Below, piece after piece: positions 27,856 to 36,388 of a stretch of 64,000 nt of DNA. The position numbers and the translations under genes are program-made. Each line of letters starts with the position of its first letter. The stretch's first letter is position 1. Where the stretch lies: positions 1-64,000 of the forward strand of contig CAJMAC010000005.1 in NCBI GenBank assembly GCA_905211265.1, in the 5' to 3' direction. Source of the DNA: an uncultured Eubacteriales bacterium. GTDB taxonomy: Bacteria; Bacillota_I; Bacilli_A; RF39; UBA660. The notes under the pieces were generated by a model. The model did no database searches. It saw nothing but the letters and a program-made list of their open reading frames with translations, and was not told where the DNA came from.

Positions 27856-27889
27856 TATCATTTATATTTAAAGTCAATAAATAATACTT

Positions 27890-27926
27890 AAATTTTGAAA
27901 CTAACTTAGGTTCAAAATTTCTTTTT
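27890..27926 (+). terminator. Hairpin with T-run after the repeat array
   Basis: AAATTTTGAA (27890-27899) and TTCAAAATTT (27911-27920) pair perfectly over 10 bp, followed by CTTTTT on the plus strand. It could end a plus-strand transcript that covers the toxin-like gene and the array. The stretch 27926-27981 has nothing I can name. Confidence 0.5.
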
Positions 27927-27981
27927 AATAACCTCAGGTATTAAAATGCCTTGGAATAACTTTTAAGTTATGAAAAGAAAA

Positions 27982-28007
27982 AAAGATAACTAAAACTAAT
28001 TATCTTT
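27982..28007 (-). terminator. Intrinsic terminator after the pseudouridine synthase
   Basis: AAAGATAA (27982-27989) pairs with TTATCTTT (28000-28007). On the minus strand it is followed by TTTTTTTC. The stop codon is in the loop. Confidence 0.8.
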
Positions 28008-28724
28008 ACTATTACATAAACTATATAATGTTGTAACTTCTTTAAATGTTAACTTTCTATATCCTCCCTCTTTTACTTTATCTAAGGTTAAGAAAGCATA
28101 TTTTTCTCTTTTTAATTTTATTACATCATATCCTAATACTTCAAACATTTTTCTTATTTGGTGATTTCTTCCTTCATGTATAGTTATTTCTACAATACTC
28201 TTATTATTTAATTTATCTACTTTTTTTACCTTTACTTTTGCTCTTGAAGTCTTTCTACCATCAATTACTACACCATGAATTAATTTAGATATATCATTTG
28301 GAGTTAATACTCCTTTTATTTTAGCTATATATACTTTATTTATATTTGAAGAAGGATGCATAAGTAAATTAGCTAGCTTACCATCATTAGTTAAAAGTAA
28401 TAATCCTGTTGTATCATAATCAAGTCTTCCTATTGGATATATTCTAGTATCTGTTTCAATTAAATCTACTACTGTTTTTCTACCTTTATCATCACTAGCA
28501 GCACTTATTACTTCTCTTGGTTTATTTAATAAATAGTATTCATAATTTTTATTATTATCTAAAATATTACCTTCTACTTCAATAGTATCTCCTTTTTTTA
28601 CTTGACTCCCTAATTTATTTACAATAACACCATTTACTTTAACTTTATTTTGTGTTATTAATTCTTCAGCATGTCTTCTTGAACAATATCCTAAATTTGC
28701 TATAACTTTTTGTAATCTTTCCAT
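27996..28724 (-). CDS. rluB: rRNA pseudouridine synthase (RluB/RsuA family)
   Basis: About 242 residues: N-terminal S4 RNA-binding domain (ERLQKVIANLGYCSRRHAEE) and a catalytic domain with GRLDYDTTGLLLLTNDG, whose first Asp is the catalytic residue, then EGRNHQIRKMFE. It modifies uridine in ribosomal RNA. The start taken is the ATG at 28724 with GAGGTG upstream; an in-frame GTG at 28736 overlaps that site. Length is normal. The exact rRNA position is inferred from the family only. Confidence 0.85.
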   Translation of the reverse strand: MERLQKVIANLGYCSRRHAEELITQNKVKVNGVIVNKLGSQVKKGDTIEVEGNILDNNKNYEYYLLNKPREVISAASDDKGRKTVVDLIETDTRIYPIGRLDYDTTGLLLLTNDGKLANLLMHPSSNINKVYIAKIKGVLTPNDISKLIHGVVIDGRKTSRAKVKVKKVDKLNNKSIVEITIHEGRNHQIRKMFEVLGYDVIKLKREKYAFLTLDKVKEGGYRKLTFKEVTTLYSLCNSKDN

Positions 28725-28781
28725 ATAATTGGTCACCTCGTAATAATTATATAGTATTTTTATCTTTTTTACAAGAATTAT

Positions 28782-30239
28782 TTAATCTTCTACTTTTATA
28801 TTATATACTGAAGGACCCATAATACTATTACCATATATATCAAATCTACTTCCATGGCAAGGACAATCCCATGTTTTATCTATACTATTAAATATTAAAT
28901 TACATTTCATGTGAGGACAAGTATTTTTCACTTTAAATTCCTTACCATTTTTATTTCTATATACTCCATACTTTATATTATCTTTTGTTTCTATTCTTAC
29001 ATTATCTATAAGAGTATAAGAATTATTTAATTTAGTTAAGATATAATTTTTCATATTATTATAATTATATATTGTTAAATTAATTATCTTTTTAGTAGTT
29101 AATCCTCTGTTTAATCTAAACATATCAATATACTTATTATCTTTTCCTTTAATTATATCTGATAATATTTTACCTCCAATTGTACCATTAGTAAGTCCCC
29201 ATTTATTATATCCAGTTGATAGTAATAAATTACTATTACCAATTCTTCCTATTAATGGTAAATTATCTAATGTCATTACATCTTGATTCATAAAATAATA
29301 TTTTACTTCAATATCAAATAAATCTTTAAATCTTTTAATATTTTCTTTATGTATATTTTGTTCTATATCATTATAATCCAACTTCTTAGAATTAGTACAA
29401 TATAATAAATATGTCTTATTATTTGTAGTATAATACCTGATTGAATTAACTGGATTACTAGATATTGCTTGAAATTTCTTATTTTTCTTAACTAGACCTG
29501 TAGTTATATAAGACTTTTCTACCATAACTTTAAATGGTATAAAATATGGATTAATTATAAATGGATAATTAGTAGCAATTACTACATATTTTGTTTTAAT
29601 TATATTATTATTTGCTTTTACTATAAAAGTATTACTTTCTTTTATTATTTCAGTTGCAGTAGTATTTTCATATATTTTAATATTAGAATTAAGTAATATT
29701 TTCTTTATTGAATATAAATATTTTAATGGATGAAATACATAACTATTATTAGTTTTTATATTATATATACAAGGAAATGTTATAGGTAATTTATTATGAG
29801 TAGTATAATTTATATTTAAATCTTTATATACTTTTATCTCTTTATTAAATTCTTCAATATCATCATAATAATTTGTAAATACATAAGAAGAAGTCTTTTC
29901 TAAATTACATTCTATATTATTAGTATTAATTATATCTAATATTAAATTAATTGCATCTTTTTGACTTTCTAAATATAATTTTCTATATTTTGAAGGTATC
30001 TTATGATAAATTAAATCTTGCATTATAGTTAATTTACCTGTAGTTAATGATGTTGAACCTGAACCAATATGATTTTTTTCTATTAAGGCTATATTTAAAG
30101 ATGTATCTTTAAGAAAGTATGCTGTTGTTAATCCTGTTATACCTCCTCCTATTATTAATACATCTACATTAATATCATTAGTTAAACTATCAGTATAATT
30201 TTTTCTCATATAATTATTCCATATACTTTTATTTTCCAT
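28782..30239 (-). CDS. FAD-dependent oxidoreductase with C-terminal Rieske [2Fe-2S] domain
   Basis: A 485-residue protein. The N-terminal DAO-type fold has VLIIGGGITGLTTAYFL and later LPLIGRIGNSNLLLSTGYNKWG. The C-terminus carries a Rieske cluster site: CPHMKC and CPCHGS supply the two Cys and two His ligands, followed by GNSIMGPSVYNIKV. This layout is known in Firmicutes as an oxidoreductase of uncertain substrate. It is a single-gene unit. No membrane or export signal is seen. Confidence 0.85.
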   Translation of the reverse strand: MENKSIWNNYMRKNYTDSLTNDINVDVLIIGGGITGLTTAYFLKDTSLNIALIEKNHIGSGSTSLTTGKLTIMQDLIYHKIPSKYRKLYLESQKDAINLILDIINTNNIECNLEKTSSYVFTNYYDDIEEFNKEIKVYKDLNINYTTHNKLPITFPCIYNIKTNNSYVFHPLKYLYSIKKILLNSNIKIYENTTATEIIKESNTFIVKANNNIIKTKYVVIATNYPFIINPYFIPFKVMVEKSYITTGLVKKNKKFQAISSNPVNSIRYYTTNNKTYLLYCTNSKKLDYNDIEQNIHKENIKRFKDLFDIEVKYYFMNQDVMTLDNLPLIGRIGNSNLLLSTGYNKWGLTNGTIGGKILSDIIKGKDNKYIDMFRLNRGLTTKKIINLTIYNYNNMKNYILTKLNNSYTLIDNVRIETKDNIKYGVYRNKNGKEFKVKNTCPHMKCNLIFNSIDKTWDCPCHGSRFDIYGNSIMGPSVYNIKVED

Positions 30240-30313
30240 ATCTTCACCATTATTATTATGATATAAGTTAAAAAAAATAATACATATATGAATTTAATAT
30301 GTATTATTTAATA

Positions 30314-31540
30314 TTATTTTACTTTAGCAAGATAATATGCTTTCTTGCCTCTTTTAATAATGATATATGTATTATCTAAAAGAAATTTACTATCTATTAT
30401 TACTTCTGGATTAGTTTCTTTTACACCATTTATACTAATGGCATTTCCATTAATAAATTCTCTTGCTTCTCTTTTACTTGATGCTACTTTCATATCAATT
30501 AATAAATCTGTTAATGTTTTATTTAATTCTATTTCTTTTACTTCTTCAGTTGAAAATAATTCTTTTATTTCATTACTTGTTAAATCAGTAAATTTATTAT
30601 TAAATAAACTATTTGCTAATTTTACTGCTTTTTCGTATTCATCTTTTCCATGTAAGAAAGTAATTATTTCTCTTGCTAAAGCTTTGTGAGCTTCCCTTAA
30701 CTCCGGATGTGTTTTATTAGATAATTCTAATGCTTCAATTTCTTCTTTTGATAAGAAAGTATATATCTTTAAATAATCTATTACCATTTCATCTTCAACA
30801 TTAATAAAGAATTGATATAACTTATATGAAGATGTTTTATCCTTATCTAACCATAATGCATTACCTTCACTTTTACCAAATTTATGTCCTTGACTATCTG
30901 TAACAAGTGGCATTGTAAAACCATATACAGTATCTCCAGTAGATTTTCTAATTAAATCTATTCCAGCGGTAATATTACCCCATTGATCACTTCCTGCACA
31001 TTGTAAATCTACATTTTTATTTTCATGTAACCATTTAAAATCCATTGCTTGAAGTAACATATAAGAAAATTCTGTATAAGTAATTCCTGTATCTAATCTT
31101 CTTCTTATAATGTCTTTATCTAACATATAATTAATATTAAAGTATTTTCCATAATCTCTTAAAAAATCTAATACATTTAAATCTTTTGTCCAACTATAAT
31201 TATTTACTACTTCAAAGCCAAATAATTTCTTTACTTGATTAGTTAATCCTTCAATATTTTTTTGTACTTGTTCTTTTGATATCATTGCACGCTCAGTAGT
31301 AGGTCTTGGATCTCCAATTTGTCCAGTTGCACCACCCACTAAAAGTATTGGATTATGTCCATGGTCTTTTAACCTTTTAGATATTAGAAAACTTGATAAG
31401 TGTCCTACATGTAAACTATCTGCCGTAGGATCTGTTCCTATATAAAATGTAAGACTACCATTATTAAGTTTATCTATTAATTCTGGACTAGATATATCTT
31501 TAATAAGTCCTCTCCATACTAATTCATCATATAATTTCAT
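30314..31540 (-). CDS. tyrS: Tyrosyl-tRNA synthetase
   Basis: A 408-residue class I enzyme charging tRNA-Tyr. The HIGH-type motif is HVGH in DSLHVGHLSSFL, the second is KFGKS in HKFGKSEGNALW, and an S4-like RNA-binding domain ends the protein (REFINGNAISINGVKETNPE and KKAYYLAKVK). A T-box leader lies immediately upstream, so expression should respond to uncharged tRNA-Tyr. Ribosome site GGAGGGAG. Confidence 0.95.
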   Translation of the reverse strand: MKLYDELVWRGLIKDISSPELIDKLNNGSLTFYIGTDPTADSLHVGHLSSFLISKRLKDHGHNPILLVGGATGQIGDPRPTTERAMISKEQVQKNIEGLTNQVKKLFGFEVVNNYSWTKDLNVLDFLRDYGKYFNINYMLDKDIIRRRLDTGITYTEFSYMLLQAMDFKWLHENKNVDLQCAGSDQWGNITAGIDLIRKSTGDTVYGFTMPLVTDSQGHKFGKSEGNALWLDKDKTSSYKLYQFFINVEDEMVIDYLKIYTFLSKEEIEALELSNKTHPELREAHKALAREIITFLHGKDEYEKAVKLANSLFNNKFTDLTSNEIKELFSTEEVKEIELNKTLTDLLIDMKVASSKREAREFINGNAISINGVKETNPEVIIDSKFLLDNTYIIIKRGKKAYYLAKVK

Positions 31541-31560
31541 TTTAATTCTCCCTCCAAATA

Positions 31561-31760
31561 AAAAAACTTATTATCTGTAAAGACGAATAATCGCGGTACC
31601 ACTTTACTTCATAATAAGTTATGCTCTTTCTTTCTTAACGTGAAATATCCGTTTTAACTCTGAAACTGTAACTTCTTTATTTAAACTTGGTTAATTCTCA
31701 CCACCATTAACTCTCTTATTACTACTTAAATAAATACTTTTATTTCTTCTTCGTTAAATA
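31561..31760 (-). promoter_or_regulatory. T-box leader of tyrS
   Basis: The minus strand carries the T-box core AAAGTGGTACCGCG (31592-31605). A terminator stem is formed by ATAATAAGTT (plus 31611-31620) and AACTTATTAT (plus 31565-31574), with a T-run after it. Upstream are the GGTGGTGAGAATTAACC and AGAGAG segments of a stem I region, and a TAC triplet in GTTACAGTTTC that could be the tyrosine specifier. Binding of uncharged tRNA would favour the antiterminator. Confidence 0.9.
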
Positions 31761-31767
31761 TAGTTAT

Positions 31768-31796
31768 ATGATAACATAATAAATTTATTTTGTAAA
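31768..31796 (-). promoter_or_regulatory. Promoter of the tyrS T-box transcript
   Basis: On the minus strand TTTACA (31791-31796), 17-base spacer, TATCAT (31768-31773) preceded by TG. It is correctly placed for a leader starting near 31760. Confidence 0.6.
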
Positions 31797-31803
31797 TAGT
31801 TTT

Positions 31804-32148
31804 TTATTTATTATCTATTACTACTTTTTCTAAATATATTTTTTCATCAAAAGCACCACGTTTTTTACTTTTTTGTTCTGCTACAAAAATAACATCATTT
31901 AAAGTTTTATTTTCTAAATTTGCAAGTGCTTTTATTATTTCTAACATATCTGCTAATTCTTCTATTCTATCATCCTCTGAAGAATTAAGTACTTCTTGAT
32001 ATTCTTCATATAATTTATTTTCTAATTCTTTTTTATATTCATCATTATCTAATATTCTTGTAATTGGAATTTCTCCATTACTTTTAATTATATTAGGAAT
32101 ATTATCTCTTACTAATTTATTATATACTTTTTCCATATTACTTTTCAT
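31804..32148 (-). CDS. MazG-like/PRA-PH-type nucleotide pyrophosphohydrolase
   Basis: A 114-residue all-helical protein. KLVRDNIPNII at the N-terminus, the metal-site helices KLYEEYQEVL and EELADMLEIIKAL, and the C-terminal KKRGAFDEKIYLE are features of the small phosphoribosyl-ATP-pyrophosphatase-like family. These enzymes hydrolyse nucleoside triphosphates; the substrate is unknown. The gene overlaps the end of whiA by 11 bases. An alternative start five codons in is possible. Confidence 0.75.
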   Translation of the reverse strand: MKSNMEKVYNKLVRDNIPNIIKSNGEIPITRILDNDEYKKELENKLYEEYQEVLNSSEDDRIEELADMLEIIKALANLENKTLNDVIFVAEQKSKKRGAFDEKIYLEKVVIDNK

Positions 32149-33073
32149 TTTCTTTCTTTTCTAAGTTAGACACTATTTCTTTTATTTTTCTAAACCTATG
32201 ATTTAATCCTGATTTAGTTATCTTAACGCCTGTTTCTAATGATATAATATCACTTAATTCTTGTAATGAACTTTCTGGATATTCTAATCTATATTTAATT
32301 AATTCTTGTAATCGTTCATCTAATAAATCTATCATGTCATATTCTTTTAACTTTTCTATATCTTTTATTTGCTTTGATGAAGTCATAAATATTTTATCTA
32401 CATTTGCTTGTTCACAATTATTTAATCTATTTGTCATATTTTTATGATCTCTATATATTCTTATATCTTCGAAATAAAGTACTGCATTATATGCTTTTAT
32501 TACTCTCAAAAAATCGCTTATTTTTTCTGCTTCTTTTATATAAACAGTATAGTTTTTAGTTCTTTTTATTATTTTAGCATTAAGATTATAGTTATCTAAT
32601 AAACTTTTTATAAATTGTGCATAAGAATTATTATCTACCACAAATTCTAAATGATATCTACTTGTTTTAGGATCATTTACACTTCCACTTACTACGAATA
32701 ATCCTCTTAAATATGCTCTTATTGTTTCTTCATCACTAACTATATACTCTTTTGGTATATTTAAGTAATTATTATTATTATCTATTATTGATAAATCATT
32801 TAATATTTCTTCATTTTTATTTCTAACATCTAAAATATATGATAGTCCATTACTAAAATATTTCTTTCTTACTGTTATTACGGGAGTTACATCATATAAT
32901 GACTTGATTAATTTATAGATTCTTCTTGCTACAAAATTATTTTCTAAATGAATTAAAATACTCTTATCAATACTTGCACTATTTCTAATTATCGCAGATA
33001 ATTCTGAAATACTTTCTGGTTTTGTTGTATCTAGTCTTGATACTTCTTCTTTTACAGTACTAGAAAAAGTCAT
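32138..33073 (-). CDS. whiA: WhiA-family DNA-binding regulator
   Basis: A 311-residue protein with a LAGLIDADG-like N-terminal fold (FSSTVKEEVSRL, AYLRGLFVVSGSVNDP) and a C-terminal helix-turn-helix (YPESSLQELSDII, KSGLNHRFRKIKEI). WhiA affects cell division and chromosome organisation in Gram-positives. The gene joins yvcK by a one-base stop/start overlap, the order known from Bacillus yvcK-yvcL. Confidence 0.93.
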   Translation of the reverse strand: MTFSSTVKEEVSRLDTTKPESISELSAIIRNSASIDKSILIHLENNFVARRIYKLIKSLYDVTPVITVRKKYFSNGLSYILDVRNKNEEILNDLSIIDNNNNYLNIPKEYIVSDEETIRAYLRGLFVVSGSVNDPKTSRYHLEFVVDNNSYAQFIKSLLDNYNLNAKIIKRTKNYTVYIKEAEKISDFLRVIKAYNAVLYFEDIRIYRDHKNMTNRLNNCEQANVDKIFMTSSKQIKDIEKLKEYDMIDLLDERLQELIKYRLEYPESSLQELSDIISLETGVKITKSGLNHRFRKIKEIVSNLEKKENEK

Positions 33074-34023
33074 TATTCATCCTCTTTAATTAAATAATTA
33101 AATATTGCTAAAGCTGTTTTTAAATGATCATGTCTTACTTGATTATTTTTAATTATAGCAAGATCTTCTTTTACTAATTCTACATGCATCTTCTTTAATT
33201 TATCTTCATCAATTAATATTGGTGTAGCATATTCTTTTAAATATAATTCTTGTATTTCCTCATTAATTGGTTTACTATTTGCTATTACTACATCTATAAA
33301 ATCTTTTCCAACATATTTATTTAATTGTTTTACACAATCACTTACTTTAAAATTATCTGTTTCACCATGTTCAGTCATTATATTACATACATACATTTTT
33401 TTTGCTTTAGATTTAGTTAAAGCTTTCTTCATATCTTTACTTAACAAGTTAGGTATAATGCTTGTATATAAACTTCCTATTCCTAAGATTATTAAATCTG
33501 CTTCTTCGAGTGATTTTAATACTTCTTTTGTTACTTTTACATCTTTTTTATATTCTACATAATCTATTTTTTTACCTGCTTTAGTAATATTACTTTCTCC
33601 TTCGATTACTTGTTTATCTTTAGTATGTGCTACTAATATAGCTTTATCTTCAGTAAATGGTAATACTTTTCCTTTTAAGTTTAATATTTTAGATAAAGCT
33701 TCTAATGAATCAGTTAAATCTCCAGTTATATTGTATAATGCTGTTAACATTAAATTACCTAATGCATGATTATTTAAATCGCTACTAGTTTTAAATCTAT
33801 ATTGTAATAATTGTTCTACTAATGGTTCAACATTAGATAATGACACTAAAACATTTCTTAAATCTCCTACTGCAGGTATATTAAATTCTTTTCTTAATAT
33901 TCCACTTGATGCTCCATCATCTGCTACTGTTACAACTGCTGTAATATCTACTGGGAATAATTTTAATCCTCTAAGTAAAACTGATAATCCTGTTCCTCCA
34001 CCTAATACTACTACTTTTTTCAT
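33073..34023 (-). CDS. yvcK: YvcK/CofD-like gluconeogenesis factor
   Basis: A 316-residue protein with VVLGGGTGLSVLLRGLK at the N-terminus, ADDGASSGILRKEF, VGDLRNVLVSLS and GIGSLYTSIIPNLL, all family motifs. YvcK is linked to carbon metabolism, cell shape and UDP-sugar binding. It is followed directly by whiA. The rapZ gene that usually sits before it in Bacillus is not here: the upstream neighbour is a DUF1292-like gene. Confidence 0.93.
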   Translation of the reverse strand: MKKVVVLGGGTGLSVLLRGLKLFPVDITAVVTVADDGASSGILRKEFNIPAVGDLRNVLVSLSNVEPLVEQLLQYRFKTSSDLNNHALGNLMLTALYNITGDLTDSLEALSKILNLKGKVLPFTEDKAILVAHTKDKQVIEGESNITKAGKKIDYVEYKKDVKVTKEVLKSLEEADLIILGIGSLYTSIIPNLLSKDMKKALTKSKAKKMYVCNIMTEHGETDNFKVSDCVKQLNKYVGKDFIDVVIANSKPINEEIQELYLKEYATPILIDEDKLKKMHVELVKEDLAIIKNNQVRHDHLKTALAIFNYLIKEDE

Positions 34024-34120
34024 ATATATACTTCCTCTCTAATAAATCATATTCCTCTTAATTATATAATATATAAAGTGTTTTTGCAATAATTATACAA
34101 AAATAAAAAGGACATAAGTC

Positions 34121-34372
34121 CTAATTATTAAATTTTTCTAGAAATAATGGTAAAATTAATTTCAATTTATCTTCCCCAGTTATTTCTTCAATTAATAGTT
34201 TACCATCTTCATCATTTACTGTAACTATTTTATAATTATCTTTAATATCAGTATGCATTTGATTTACTTCTGCTATGTAATAATAGCTTTTATTTCCATA
34301 TATTACTTTCTCTACAATTAAATATTGTTCATCGTTACCTAAGGTAATTACATTATTTATATCTAAATTCAT
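34121..34372 (-). CDS. Small DUF1292-like protein
   Basis: An 83-residue acidic protein. The pattern VITLGNDEQYLIVEKV, YYYIAEVNQ and a late LLIEEITGED resembles DUF1292 proteins, small and of unknown function in Firmicutes. It lies 12 bases after a large coiled-coil gene and may be translated with it. Confidence 0.6.
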   Translation of the reverse strand: MNLDINNVITLGNDEQYLIVEKVIYGNKSYYYIAEVNQMHTDIKDNYKIVTVNDEDGKLLIEEITGEDKLKLILPLFLEKFNN

Positions 34373-34384
34373 AATTCTCCCTTT

Positions 34385-36376
34385 CTAATTTGGAAATATT
34401 CCATTTAAGTCAAATTTTTCTAAATTACTATTATCAGGCCATTTAAATTTGTCACTGTCATTATCTACTGGTAATTTCTTTTCTTCAATTGTAGGCATTA
34501 CTGGTTCAGGGAATATCACATTACCACCACCATTGTTTGTTTCAAATACATTACTATTATTAATATTGTTATTAAAGATATCATTTTGTTTGTTAGTTTC
34601 AAATATATTATTTGGTTGTTCCTTTTCAAAAATATCATTTGATTTATTATTTTCAAATATATTAGTTACTTTATTATTTCCGAAAATATCGTTTGGTCGT
34701 TCTTTTTCAAAGATGTTATCTTCTTTCTTCATTTCAGGAACAGTTGTTGTATTTTCTTGTTTTACTTCTTCTTTTGGAGTATTATCTTTAAATAAATCAT
34801 CTAATGGTAATTTTACTTCTTGTTGTGGTTCTTCACTACTTGATTTCATTTCTGCAAACTCTGTTGGTGTCCAGAATAAATCATCATTAGTTTCTATTTG
34901 TTTTGGTTCTTCTTTAACTACTGGTTCTGGCTTTTTCTTTTTAGTGTCTATTCCTAGCATATCTGCTACTCTTTTCATTACACTTATTGATTTTAATCTA
35001 GATAATCCAAAGTTCATAGACATAATCATTTCTGATGATTTAATTTGATTTGGTAAGTATGTTTCTTCTAATGGTTCTACTTCTTGTGTTTCTTCTACAT
35101 CTTCATCTTTACTGTTTGCTTCATCCATTAAATCTTTAAATAAACTATCTGTTTTAGATTCTTCTATCTCAGGTTCAGTTTCTAAAATGTCTTCTTTAAC
35201 TAAATCTTCTAATGGCTCTGGTTGTTCTTCTTTTTCATCTTCAAATAGATAATCTTTATCTAATGATTCATCATCATGATCATAAGTATCTATTAAATGA
35301 AATTCTTTTAATATTGATAATACTTCTGGTTTTTTAACTTCTTTATTTAATTCTTCTAATCTATTTTCTTTTAATTTAATTCTTTCTGTTAAAACATTTA
35401 TATTATCTGTATTAGATTTTTCTTCTTCTATTTCATGAGATTGTTCTTCAACTAAATCATATATAGGTAATAATAAATCTTTTTCTTTTATATTCATATC
35501 TTTTCTTAGAGTTAATCTTTCTTTTAATAATGTTTTTACATTAGTTCTTTTAGTAAATAAATTACTATATTCTTTTTCTTTCTTTTCAATTAATTCATAT
35601 AACTCTAATAATATTTCTTTTTCTTTTACATAATAGTAATTCCTTTTTGAATTTTCTACATATGAAGCATATTCTAATTCTAAGTCTCCACTTATACCTG
35701 AAGTCTTTAAATTATCAAAAGCTGTTACAAAGGTATCTTTTTGATCTTTAGCTTCATTTATTTCTTTTGCTATTTTATTTAATTCTTCATCTATATCTTC
35801 AACTTTAGTTAATGATTGTAAATCCATTTCATATAAAGTATTGATATAATCAGTATATAATTTATCTTCTAAATTAACATTTTTTTCTTCATTAGATTTC
35901 TTTTTATCAAATTCATTAGATAATTCATCTTCTAGATATGTTAATTCTTTTTTATTTACTTCGATTGTTCTAGAATTATCTAAATAACTTTTAATCAAAT
36001 TTAATCTTTTTTCATATAAATCTAATTCACTTGATTTTTCTATATATTCTAAATCATTTAATTCTTTACCTGTTACATTCTTATAATCAGATTGTAAACT
36101 TTTTCTTTGTTCTATTCTATCTTTTATAAATTCTACTAATTTCTTTAATCTTTCTACTTCTTCTTCAAGAGTGCTTGTACTATAAAACATACTCTCTAAT
36201 TTTTCTTCATAATCTTCGGTATACATTTTATCTAGATTTATTGAAGCATCTTTAAATTTAGATAATGTTAATTCATCTACTTCATCTTGACTTAACAAAA
36301 CACTCATTCTTAGTATTTTATATAAATCTAACTTTACTTTTTCCTTATCTGTTAAGGATTCATCATGTTTTAACAT
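34385..36376 (-). CDS. Large acidic coiled-coil protein with NDIF repeats
   Basis: A 663-residue protein, no signal or membrane segment. Residues about 1-350 are coiled coil. The centre (about 380-540) is acidic and low complexity. Near the C-terminus (about 565-630) are six to seven imperfect units of 9-11 residues built on N(D/N)IFE, for example NDIFEKEQPN and NNIFETNKQN. Closest architectural parallels are bacterial cytoskeletal or scaffold proteins, but I recognise no named family. It is co-transcribed with a second coiled-coil gene upstream, 12 bases away. Confidence 0.75.
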   Translation of the reverse strand: MLKHDESLTDKEKVKLDLYKILRMSVLLSQDEVDELTLSKFKDASINLDKMYTEDYEEKLESMFYSTSTLEEEVERLKKLVEFIKDRIEQRKSLQSDYKNVTGKELNDLEYIEKSSELDLYEKRLNLIKSYLDNSRTIEVNKKELTYLEDELSNEFDKKKSNEEKNVNLEDKLYTDYINTLYEMDLQSLTKVEDIDEELNKIAKEINEAKDQKDTFVTAFDNLKTSGISGDLELEYASYVENSKRNYYYVKEKEILLELYELIEKKEKEYSNLFTKRTNVKTLLKERLTLRKDMNIKEKDLLLPIYDLVEEQSHEIEEEKSNTDNINVLTERIKLKENRLEELNKEVKKPEVLSILKEFHLIDTYDHDDESLDKDYLFEDEKEEQPEPLEDLVKEDILETEPEIEESKTDSLFKDLMDEANSKDEDVEETQEVEPLEETYLPNQIKSSEMIMSMNFGLSRLKSISVMKRVADMLGIDTKKKKPEPVVKEEPKQIETNDDLFWTPTEFAEMKSSSEEPQQEVKLPLDDLFKDNTPKEEVKQENTTTVPEMKKEDNIFEKERPNDIFGNNKVTNIFENNKSNDIFEKEQPNNIFETNKQNDIFNNNINNSNVFETNNGGGNVIFPEPVMPTIEEKKLPVDNDSDKFKWPDNSNLEKFDLNGIFPN

Positions 36377-36388
36377 ACTTACACCTTC

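Noticed and set aside
28690..28736. GTG start at 28736 for the pseudouridine synthase
   Set aside because: It lies within the ribosome site (GAGGTG) of the ATG at 28724.
34449..35048. A 199-codon plus-strand open frame opposite the 663-residue coiled-coil gene
   Set aside because: It is the antisense image of low-complexity Asp/Glu/Asn codons, has no ribosome site and gives a biased Ser/Leu/Phe protein. Similar antisense frames (for example 5784-6152, 12603-12788, 30345-30689, 42762-43076) were rejected for the same reason.
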